Part shown: positions 5,671 to 12,287 of the stretch, piece after piece | How positions within the stretch are numbered: position 1 is the stretch's first letter | How the letters are laid out: each line of letters starts with the position of its first letter | Origin: Christensenella sp. UBA4379 | GTDB lineage: Bacteria; Bacillota; Clostridia; Christensenellales; Aristaeellaceae | NCBI GenBank assembly: GCA_002391225.1 | Contig: DGRV01000007.1 | Location: 5,696-18,439, forward strand | Direction: 5' to 3' | Length of the DNA: 12,744 nt | Made by a program: the position numbers and the translations under genes | Notes under the pieces: generated by a model | Seen by the model: the letters and a program-made list of their open reading frames with translations, nothing else | What the model was told of the DNA's origin: nothing | Database searches by the model: none

Positions 5671-6543
5671 TCAGTTTGTGCCAAACACCTCTTTCGCCAC
5701 CTCCACCAGTTTCCCAAGCATCGGGGACATGGGTTCGCGGTAGACCAGGCCGACGGACCAGCTCATGTCCATCTTCAGGGGGACGGCGCGGAGAGGCTGG
5801 AACTGGGTTTTCACATGGGGCGGCACCAGGCTCACGTGGCCGTCCTCAAAGGAACGCACCAAGGAGTAAAAGTCGATCATTTTCGGTTCCTCGCTAAGCT
5901 GGATCTCCGGGTAATTCGTTTCGACATATTCCCGGAAGCCGGGGATGCGGTCAAAACGGTAGACGATGATATGCTGGCCGCGCAGATCAGAAAACGTAAG
6001 TTCTTCCCTGGCGGCGAGCGGGTGGCCGGGGGACATCAGAACGTCCCGCCCTTCCCGGATCAGGGGCACGAAGCTGCGGCCCGCAGCGTGGACGCGGGGG
6101 CTCTCAAAATACTCGACCGCATCCAGGGCGCCGCTGTCCAGGTCGCTGAAGAGCTGGTCCTCGCTCTCCATCACGGGCTTCTGCACGACATCCGGATATT
6201 TCTGGTAAAACGGCCCGCTCAGTCGCGGAAACAGGTCCGGCTGCAGGCCCAGGATCGCCCCGATCCTCAGGCACTTGTTCAGCGAATCCGCATCCCGGCA
6301 GCGGGTCATCAGCTGCTCGGTATCGGACCGGATCTTGATCATCCCCTCCTGGAACAGCTTGCCCGCCAGCGTCAGCCGGATGCCGCCGGGCCCGCGCTCA
6401 AAGAGCCTGAAACCGATCTCCCCTTCCAGGCGGTTCAGCTGCTGCTGCAGGGCCGGCGGGGAGATGAACAGGGCCTCCGCCGCCGCGCTGATGCTGGCAT
6501 ATTCGGAGACCGAGAGAAATGTGTCGATATTTTTGGTATTCAT
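5671..6543 (-). CDS. LysR-type transcriptional regulator
   Basis: The start at ATG 6543-6541 follows AGAAGGA and gives 290 aa, the normal LysR length. An upstream frame extension to 6645 would only add a non-conserved tail. The N-terminus reads MNTKNIDTFLSVSEYASISA followed by AAEALFISPPALQQQLNRLE: the winged HTH with the recognition helix around residues 27-40. The typical FERGPGGIRLTLAG wing is at 48-61. The remainder fits the two-lobed inducer-binding domain. It is transcribed divergently from the flavoprotein at 6678 and the two promoters overlap. By the usual LysR arrangement it probably represses itself and activates the reductase when its ligand, likely the reductase substrate or a relative, is present. 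The ligand is unknown. Confidence 0.92.
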   Translation of the reverse strand: MNTKNIDTFLSVSEYASISAAAEALFISPPALQQQLNRLEGEIGFRLFERGPGGIRLTLAGKLFQEGMIKIRSDTEQLMTRCRDADSLNKCLRIGAILGLQPDLFPRLSGPFYQKYPDVVQKPVMESEDQLFSDLDSGALDAVEYFESPRVHAAGRSFVPLIREGRDVLMSPGHPLAAREELTFSDLRGQHIIVYRFDRIPGFREYVETNYPEIQLSEEPKMIDFYSLVRSFEDGHVSLVPPHVKTQFQPLRAVPLKMDMSWSVGLVYREPMSPMLGKLVEVAKEVFGTN

Positions 6544-6586
6544 GCGTCCTTCTCTCCCTTCCGGCAGAAAGTTTTTCCTTTTCACT

Positions 6587-6615
6587 ATGATAAACGAATC
6601 CTTCTTGAAAAGCAA
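6587..6615 (-). promoter_or_regulatory. Promoter of the LysR-type gene
   Basis: On the minus strand, TTGCTT (6615-6610) and TATCAT (6592-6587) are 17 bp apart, about 45 bp upstream of the LysR start. The -35 box lies inside the spacer of the opposing reductase promoter, so RNA polymerase cannot occupy both at once. Confidence 0.55.
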
Positions 6616-6616
6616 G
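6603..6616. promoter_or_regulatory. Candidate LysR operator between divergent promoters
   Basis: CTTG (6604-6607) and CAAG (6613-6616) form a dyad with a 5-bp AT-rich spacer. T6603 and A6615 fit the T-N11-A rule for LysR proteins. The site overlaps the -35 boxes of both divergent promoters. The dyad is short, so the call is tentative. Confidence 0.4.
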
Positions 6617-6633
6617 CGAAAAAAGATTATAAT
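6605..6633 (+). promoter_or_regulatory. Promoter of the flavoprotein reductase gene
   Basis: TTGAAA (6605-6610) and a perfect TATAAT (6628-6633) are separated by 17 bp, about 45 bp before the start codon. This is a strong sigma-A-type promoter. The candidate LysR site covers its -35. Confidence 0.75.
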
Positions 6634-6677
6634 GGAGCAAAACAAGCCATATATGGCAAATGAAAGGGGTCTTTCCG

Positions 6678-8705
6678 ATGAAAAAGAACATTTCCCGCCG
6701 CTCCTTCCTGAAAGGCGCTGCCATCGGCGCCGCGGGTCTGACCATGGCGGGCGCCGGCCTGAAAGTCAACCAGGCCAGGGCGGAAGACGAGATCGCATGG
6801 GACGCCGAATATGACGTAGTCGTTCTGGGCTACGGCGGAGCCGGCGCGAACGCCGCTGTCGCCGCTTATGAAAACGGCGCGAAGGTCCTGCTGGCCGAGA
6901 AAGCGCCCGAAGGCGCCGAAGGCGGCAACACCGCGGTATCCGGCCAGTTCGTCATGGCCACCGACGATGCCGACGGCCTGTACGACTACCTGACCACCCT
7001 GATGGGCAAGTTCCAGAACTGGGATCCCGAAGCTGTCCGCGCCTACTGCGAAGGCTGCGCCGAGAACTACAACTGGATGGTCGGCCCCATGGGCGGCGAT
7101 CCTGCCATCATCTCCCCGGACGAGCATCCCTCCGCCGGCATGGAAGCCAGAAACAACGACTGGAAACTGGCCGGCAGCGAAGGCAACCTGGACGACCCGT
7201 ACAAGATCGGCCGGAACGGCTACTGGTACTACAACTGGGCCGAGTTCCCCGAAATTCCCTCCAGCAAGCACTGCCTGTGCCTGACCGCCACCGGCACCCG
7301 CTTTGACCGCGGCTACTATAACCTTTGCCAGAACGCCGTGAAGGCCCGCCCGATCGACGTGTGGTTCTCCGCCCCCGGCAAGAAGCTGATCACCGACGCG
7401 GAAGGCGCTGTCATCGGCGTCATCATCAGCAGGGACGGCCAGGACCTCAAGGTCAAGGCCAACGGCGGCGTCGTGCTGACCTGCGGCGGCTTTGAGCACA
7501 ACCAGGAAATGATCACCTCCTACCTGCAGATGCCCTATGTCCATCAGCAGGGCGGCCTGTACAACGACGGCGACGGCATCAAGATGGCCCTGGGCGCCGG
7601 TGCGGACCTGTGGCATATGTCCAACTCCGCCGGCTTCACCTGGACCCACAAACGGCCTCACCTGGATACCGTCAGCCTGTTCGGCGGCCCGAACTCCGGC
7701 AGCGGCATCTACGTCGGCCTCGGCGGCGACCGTTTCATGAACGAGTCCGCTGCGACCCGCCACGGCCGTATCTACATCGGCGGCCGCTGGATCTCCACCC
7801 CCATGCCCCTGCCCGCCTACCTCGTGCAGGATGCCGATCAGCTGGCTGCCGGCAAGAAGCTGGTCAGCGCTTTCTCTGACGGCTATGTGGATGAGCTCAA
7901 GACCGGCGAAGTCCTGATGGGCAACACCCTGGAAGAGCTGGCTGAGGCCATCCGCCAGTCCGAAGGCGGCAAGGACGCCCCCGACTTCAGCACCGAGCGC
8001 TTCGTCGCCACCGTGAACGCCTACAACAAGCGCTATGACGCCGGCGAGGATGCCGACTACGGCCGTCCCTTCAGCACCATGGTGCCCGTGAAGACCGGCC
8101 CCTTCTACGCCACCAAGATCGGCCCGACCTACTTCAACACCCAGGGCGGTCCCCGCAAGAACAAGTTCGGCCAGGTCATCAACACCGAAGGCATGCCGAT
8201 CGAAGGCCTCTTCGAAGCCGGTGAAATGGGCTCCATCTTCGCCGATATGTACAACGGCTCCGGCAACCTGGGCGAGACCATGGTCTTCGGCCGCATCGCC
8301 GGCACCAACGCCGCCAAGCGCGCCAAGGGCGAATTCAAGAGCGAGACGACCCCCGTCACCACCTGGGTCGGCGAGATCTACACCCCCGGCACCACCCGCC
8401 CCGCCGCTGACAAGGCTGCTGCCACGAACGTCACCGGCACCTTCAAGGACGGCGAATACGAAGGCGTTGGCAACGGCATCGGCGGCAAGATCGTCGTCAA
8501 GGTCACCATCAAGGACGGCAAGATCGAGAACGTTGACATCGTCAGCCACAACGAAACCGAGACCCTCGGCGGCGTCGCTCTGCCCGAATACGCCAAGCAG
8601 ACCGTCGAAAAGCAGGGCCTGGACATCGACGTTATGACCGGCGTCACCGTCACCCTGGACGGCTACAAGGAAGCCGTCAACGACGCTCTTTCCAAGGCGC
8701 TCTGA
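6678..8705 (+). CDS. Tat-exported FAD/FMN flavoprotein reductase (fumarate/urocanate-reductase-like)
   Basis: The start at 6678 follows GAAAGGGG and gives 675 aa. It has a Tat signal: MKKNISRRSFLKG with Arg7-Arg8, an Ala/Gly-rich helix and a likely AxA cleavage after ARA (33-35). An FAD_binding_2 domain follows: dinucleotide site VVLGYGGAGANAA (48-60), then AEK (73-75), and the C-terminal FAD segment GLFEAGEMGSIFADMYNGSG followed by NLGETMVFGRIAG. The last 90 residues form an FMN-binding domain ending in DVMTGVTVT. Thr657 in Dxx(T)GxT is the expected site for covalent FMN added by an ApbE-type enzyme, with Val in place of the usual Ala. No heme domain is present. Family members reduce organic acceptors (fumarate, urocanate, cinnamates and others) in anaerobic respiration. 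The RxGG arginine of fumarate reductase is replaced by SGNLGE, so fumarate is unlikely and the substrate is unknown. Confidence 0.9.
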   Translation: MKKNISRRSFLKGAAIGAAGLTMAGAGLKVNQARAEDEIAWDAEYDVVVLGYGGAGANAAVAAYENGAKVLLAEKAPEGAEGGNTAVSGQFVMATDDADGLYDYLTTLMGKFQNWDPEAVRAYCEGCAENYNWMVGPMGGDPAIISPDEHPSAGMEARNNDWKLAGSEGNLDDPYKIGRNGYWYYNWAEFPEIPSSKHCLCLTATGTRFDRGYYNLCQNAVKARPIDVWFSAPGKKLITDAEGAVIGVIISRDGQDLKVKANGGVVLTCGGFEHNQEMITSYLQMPYVHQQGGLYNDGDGIKMALGAGADLWHMSNSAGFTWTHKRPHLDTVSLFGGPNSGSGIYVGLGGDRFMNESAATRHGRIYIGGRWISTPMPLPAYLVQDADQLAAGKKLVSAFSDGYVDELKTGEVLMGNTLEELAEAIRQSEGGKDAPDFSTERFVATVNAYNKRYDAGEDADYGRPFSTMVPVKTGPFYATKIGPTYFNTQGGPRKNKFGQVINTEGMPIEGLFEAGEMGSIFADMYNGSGNLGETMVFGRIAGTNAAKRAKGEFKSETTPVTTWVGEIYTPGTTRPAADKAAATNVTGTFKDGEYEGVGNGIGGKIVVKVTIKDGKIENVDIVSHNETETLGGVALPEYAKQTVEKQGLDIDVMTGVTVTLDGYKEAVNDALSKAL

Positions 8706-8736
8706 TTGGTTCCCAATTAAGAGATATGTTTCACAG

Positions 8737-8763
8737 GGAGCTCCGCTTCGGCGGGGCTCCTTT
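8737..8763 (+). terminator. Intrinsic terminator after the flavoprotein gene
   Basis: GGAGCTCCGC (8737-8746), a TTCG tetraloop and GCGGGGCTCC (8751-8760) form a 10-bp stem with one G-U pair, followed by TTT. It separates the reductase from the hydrolase gene, so the two are probably not one transcript, although read-through is possible because the T-run is short. Confidence 0.75.
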
Positions 8764-8855
8764 AACAGACAAATCGTTAACTTTATCTGGAGAGGAGGAT
8801 CGTTTTTTGTGGTTCCCGTAGGTTTATTTCGGATGAAATGAAAGGAAGGATACCC

Positions 8856-10739
8856 ATGAAAAAAAGCACTCGCATCCTTGCTCTGGTAACAGCGCTGTTG
8901 TTTGCCTTATCGTTGGTGCTGATCATTGGCATTGATACCAACTGGGGCAAAGCTGAACTGACCAATATGACGCTGGTCACGCCCGACGGCGATGAGATCA
9001 GCGCCCTGATGTGGCGGCCTCTGAGCGCCACGCCGGAGAATCCCGCTCCCTGCGTGCTGTACTGCCATGGCGGCAACGACATGAAGGAACAGGGCAGTTC
9101 CTACGCTGTTGAGCTTGTTCGCCGCGGCTATGTGGTGGTGGCGTGGGATTATTCCAACTGCGCCCGTTCCGACATCGCCACAGGCACCAGCGAAACCGCG
9201 TCCAATCCCGTGACAGGCGCGCCCACCATGGGCGGTGAAACGGTGTGGAACACGATCAAGACCTTCAACTTCATCGATCACGGAAAGATCGTCACCGCCG
9301 GCCACTCCATGGGCGGCCAATACAGCATGGGCCTGGCCATGAAGCACCAGCAGGAAGTGTTCCTGCAGGTCACCCTGGGCATGAACTTCTGGGGCGCGGC
9401 GGACAATCAGCAGCGTGACTTCAACTTCGCCAACGTTCTGGGCGACTCCGATGAAAGCACGCTGGCCCGCAACCCCTCCATCGCGAAGGTGTTTGAAAAC
9501 GAACAGCTGCGCCGCATCTTCTTTGGCGATTATACCAGCGAAGCGGATCAACTGCCCTCCATCGAGATCGGCCAGCGCTATACCGTCACCGGCACCGACG
9601 GCAAGGAATACCATCGTGCCGGTTATATCCCCGACAGCTGCCACGCTTATTACCTGGTGGACAATGACGCCATCCGTACCATGGTTTACGCCATTACCAG
9701 CGAGGTTGGCCTGGGCCTTGACGAAGGCGTGAATTCCTGGGCAGACGTCAACAAGATCAGCCTGGTCTGGCAGATCAAGGATCTGGGTTATATCCTGATG
9801 CTGGCCGCCACGGTGTGCGCCATGTTCACGATGGCCAGCTTCCTGTTCAGCACGCCTTCCTTCGGCAAGCTGCAATTGAAAGCGCAGCCTTCCGTCAGCT
9901 TCAAGAAAGGTACCTGGCAGTGGTGGGTGTGCTTGGCTGTACTCTGCCTGCTGCCCCTGGTGCTTTATCGCCCCGGCATCCTGGCGTCCCGCAGCTTCCT
10001 GGGCATTAACGTGAACAGCCTGTGGTTGCTGGGCGGCACCAACAACTCCTACATCAGCTGGCAGTGGATGGTCTCCATCGGCATGCTGGCGCTGTTCCTG
10101 GTGTATCACTTCGTATGGGGCCGCAAGCACGGCGGCAATGCGGCGGCTTATGGTTTTGCGTCCTCTGACAGGGGTGGCTTCTCCCTAGGCTATGTGTGCA
10201 AGAGCTTCGCGTTCGGCCTGCTCACCGTAGGCTGCGGCTATCTGGTGTTCGGCCTGATCTCTTCGTACACCCAGCAGGGTATGCATATTGCCACCTTCAT
10301 GTTCAACACCATCAAGTTCAACCGCACCCTGTGCATTCTGATGTATTTCCTCTTCCAGATTCCCTACTTCCTGACCAGCAGCCTGGCGATGAAGAGCGTG
10401 GGCATCGGCGACGGGGACAACAGCGTCAAGGGCACCCTCAAAACCGTGGTATTGGGCACCCTGATCTCCCTGGGCGGCCTGTTCCTGCTGTGGCTGTTCT
10501 TCGTGCTGGTGCTCAACCTGGGCAACACCATCACCAGCGTGGGCTACTTCAAGAATGACCGCATGTACATCTACACCATCGCCATCCTGCCTCTGGCCAT
10601 CGGCATGACCATCGCCAACGCGCTGAACATCTACATGAGCAAAAAGACCCACAGCATCTGGCCGGGCTTGTTCACGGCGTTGCTCTGGGGCAGCTGGATG
10701 ATCATCAGTTGCGGCGGCATGACCAAGTATCTGTATTGA
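8856..10739 (+). CDS. Alpha/beta hydrolase fused to a polytopic membrane domain
   Basis: The start at 8856 follows AAGGAAGGA (8842-8850); the protein has 627 aa. Residues 9-27 form a membrane anchor, so residues 30-305 probably lie outside. That part is an alpha/beta hydrolase: oxyanion motif CHGG (70-73), a strand VVVAWDYSNCARS (93-105), and nucleophile elbow GHSMGG with Ser151. His263 in DSCHAYY is a candidate catalytic base; the acid residue is not certain. From about 308 to the end there are some eight to nine hydrophobic helices. The combination suggests an integral-membrane esterase, peptidase or acyltransferase whose active site faces outward. I do not recognise a named family. It lies after the reductase, behind a terminator and with no clear promoter seen. 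Cooperation with the reductase is speculation. Confidence 0.8.
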   Translation: MKKSTRILALVTALLFALSLVLIIGIDTNWGKAELTNMTLVTPDGDEISALMWRPLSATPENPAPCVLYCHGGNDMKEQGSSYAVELVRRGYVVVAWDYSNCARSDIATGTSETASNPVTGAPTMGGETVWNTIKTFNFIDHGKIVTAGHSMGGQYSMGLAMKHQQEVFLQVTLGMNFWGAADNQQRDFNFANVLGDSDESTLARNPSIAKVFENEQLRRIFFGDYTSEADQLPSIEIGQRYTVTGTDGKEYHRAGYIPDSCHAYYLVDNDAIRTMVYAITSEVGLGLDEGVNSWADVNKISLVWQIKDLGYILMLAATVCAMFTMASFLFSTPSFGKLQLKAQPSVSFKKGTWQWWVCLAVLCLLPLVLYRPGILASRSFLGINVNSLWLLGGTNNSYISWQWMVSIGMLALFLVYHFVWGRKHGGNAAAYGFASSDRGGFSLGYVCKSFAFGLLTVGCGYLVFGLISSYTQQGMHIATFMFNTIKFNRTLCILMYFLFQIPYFLTSSLAMKSVGIGDGDNSVKGTLKTVVLGTLISLGGLFLLWLFFVLVLNLGNTITSVGYFKNDRMYIYTIAILPLAIGMTIANALNIYMSKKTHSIWPGLFTALLWGSWMIISCGGMTKYLY

Positions 10740-10807
10740 CGGTTTATCAAAAGAAACAACACAGGCTCTGACGCATAATACAGATTCGATGTAAATCAAT
10801 CAATGAT

Positions 10808-10838
10808 GACCCAGGAGCAATTCCTGGGTCTTTATTTT
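10808..10838 (+). terminator. Intrinsic terminator after the hydrolase gene
   Basis: GACCCAGGA (10808-10816), loop GCAAT, TCCTGGGTC (10822-10830), followed by TTTATTTT. It is a perfect 9-bp stem with a good T-run, 70 bp after the hydrolase stop codon. Confidence 0.85.
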
Positions 10839-10910
10839 GCATGATTCAGCATCATAAAAAACACCAAGTTTATGCTGCTTTTCTTTCATTACGGTTTCCT
10901 TTCTCTTTAA

Positions 10911-11286
10911 AAACAGGCCATACCTTCGCGAGAAACTCTCGAAGAAACTTGGCGTTTTCCTTCCCCTGGACAAGGCTGGCGTGAAGAAACTGAAAACCCT
11001 GCGGCAAGAACTGACGGTACAGAATGAATCACTTCGTCCCAAATTGGGACATATTCAATCAGAGCTGGATCAGCTGAGCAAGCTCCGCTACTGGACACGA
11101 AAAGCAATCCCGGACGCGCTGCCAGAACGAGAAGACTTCGCAGAGCAGATGGAAGTGCGGGAAAACCGGCGAGAGCTGGAACAGGTCATGGACGCTGCCA
11201 TTGAAGCAGTGACGCAGGAGGCTGATGAGGAGCCTGTGGCGAAAAGACAGGTACAGGAAAAGAAGCGCGACCAGGAACGGTCATGA
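10911..11286 (+). pseudogene. Headless coiled-coil tail, possibly of a mobilisation protein
   Basis: The frame is open from about 10857 to TGA at 11284-11286. From roughly 10911 it reads like real protein: KNRPYLREKLSKKLGVFLPL then DKAGVKKLKTLRQEL and a long Glu/Lys/Arg-rich helix with RYWTRKAIPDALPERE in the middle. No ATG exists in the upstream frame. The first usual start codon, GTG at 10981, lies inside the apparent domain and has no ribosome site. The gene has therefore lost its head. Charged coiled-coil tails of this type occur at the ends of Firmicute relaxase/mobilisation proteins, which suits the mosaic surroundings. I cannot name the family with certainty. Confidence 0.4.
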
Positions 11287-11403
11287 AAAGCTCCCCAGCC
11301 GGGCTGTGGAAGGCCTGCCGGGGAGAACGATAAACTGGAAGCTGTATGATTATCTTCCGAGATTCCTTACCAACAGGTATCCCGACAAACCTGATTTATC
11401 GCT

Positions 11404-11838
11404 TCATTTGTTTTTCAATTCAAAGAAGTATTCTAAGGTATTGACAAACTCACCGTTATCAAATAGCTCTCTTATCTCTGACTCTTTCATCCATACAGCC
11501 TGAGCCACTTCTTTTGTCGTTGCCATTTCAAGATTAATGGGACCATTATATTCAAACAGCCAAACATCAACAATATCAGAAAACTTTACACCGTTGACAA
11601 TCCTTCCTACCATTGATTTAAGAATCTTACCTTCTTCTGGAGAAAGTTTTACTCCTACTTCCTCCTCAGTTTCCCGCAGTGCAGCAGAAAGGCTATCCTC
11701 ACCTTTCAGAGCAGAACCTCCTACACATTCCCACATGAGCGGAAAAGCTGGACGGTCTTCGCTGCGCTGAGAAATCAGATACTCGCCCTTTTTATTCTTG
11801 ATCCAAACATGAACAACGAGGTGATAATATAATTCATA
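11404..11838 (-). pseudogene. Nudix hydrolase gene lacking its 5' end (isopentenyl-isomerase-like subgroup)
   Basis: The minus-strand frame ends at 11404 and contains a perfect Nudix box: GSALKGEDSLSAALRETEEEVGV fits G-x5-E-x7-REUxEExGU (split here as GSALKGE, DSLSAAL, RETEEEVGV). Upstream codons continue the fold as YHLVVHVWIKNKKGEYLISQ, then RSEDRPAFPLMWECVGG. In intact relatives this is preceded by about 30 residues (a WDLYD...RG-type head). Here the frame instead runs through unrelated AT-rich codons to a stop near 11872 with no start codon. An internal ATG at 11736 would omit essential beta strands. The gene is therefore probably broken at about 11827-11841, where the JAB gene begins in the opposite direction. 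GC content is clearly lower than in the tat/reductase region, which suggests separate origin. Confidence 0.75.
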
Positions 11839-11849
11839 ATAATTTAGAG

Positions 11850-12287
11850 TTGTGCTTGAAAGCTAATGTATGGGATCACTTTAAGCTACTCCAAAGAGCT
11901 AATGAGTTTAGTGCTGAAAACGGAGGAATTCTAATCGGACAACTTAACCCCGCTGAAAAGCAAGTTTTGATCACTGATTTTACAGAGGCAATGAAATCGG
12001 ATAAAAGATCTAGATTTCATTTTTTCCGGTCAGAAAAAAGCCATCAAAAGGTGATGGACGATTTATGGGAAGAATCCGACTTTACAAAAACGTATCTTGG
12101 AGAATGGCATACTCATGATGAGGACGTACCTTCTCCATCATCTACAGATAACAGGGAGTGGAAGAGAATATGTAATAGGCAGCATAACTCGCCTGACCTA
12201 TTCTTCATAATAGTTGGCAAAATGGAAATTGGAATCTGGACAATTCGTCATGGCATTGTAACCGCCGTGAATGGAGGGAATCAGTAA
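11850..12287 (+). CDS. JAB/MPN metallo-isopeptidase (Cap3/Mov34-like), uncertain start
   Basis: The 145-aa reading from TTG 11850 shows a complete JAMM zinc site: Glu23 in SAENGGILIG, then HTHDEDVPSPSSTD where His87, His89, Ser97 and Asp100 fit HxHx7SxxD. GEWHTH and the PSSTD ending resemble bacterial Mov34 and CBASS Cap3 proteins, which cut ubiquitin-like or C-terminal conjugates from target proteins. The true start is unclear. The TTG has no ribosome site. The frame is open upstream (NIIHNNLE precedes) to a TGA at 11799, with GAGGTGAT (11818-11825) ahead of ATA/ATT codons, but that motif lies inside the broken Nudix gene. The head may be lost or started abnormally. It overlaps the next gene by one base (TAATG). 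No E1/E2 or CD-NTase gene is in the window. Confidence 0.75.
   Translation: MCLKANVWDHFKLLQRANEFSAENGGILIGQLNPAEKQVLITDFTEAMKSDKRSRFHFFRSEKSHQKVMDDLWEESDFTKTYLGEWHTHDEDVPSPSSTDNREWKRICNRQHNSPDLFFIIVGKMEIGIWTIRHGIVTAVNGGNQ

Noticed and set aside
6627..8549. Very long (640-codon) open frame antisense to the flavoprotein gene
   Set aside because: It mirrors the GC-biased codons of the real gene, is a Gly/Ala/Val/Asp-rich repeat-like sequence without motifs, and has no ribosome site. The plus-strand frame has clear Tat, FAD and FMN motifs.
8793..8841. Ten-codon leader frame (GTG 8809) behind GAGAGGAGG before the hydrolase gene
   Set aside because: The ribosome-like site is striking, but the peptide is tiny, contains no codon run suggesting attenuation, and its stop falls just before the real ribosome site. 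Not supported beyond chance.
8907..10130. Long open frame antisense to the hydrolase gene
   Set aside because: It is His/Gln/Ala/Gly-rich without a domain, and the plus strand has the hydrolase motifs and ribosome site.
10800..10895. 29-codon minus-strand frame starting MKEKQHKLGVFYD
   Set aside because: Its end is encoded by the hydrolase terminator hairpin and it has no promoter or family resemblance.
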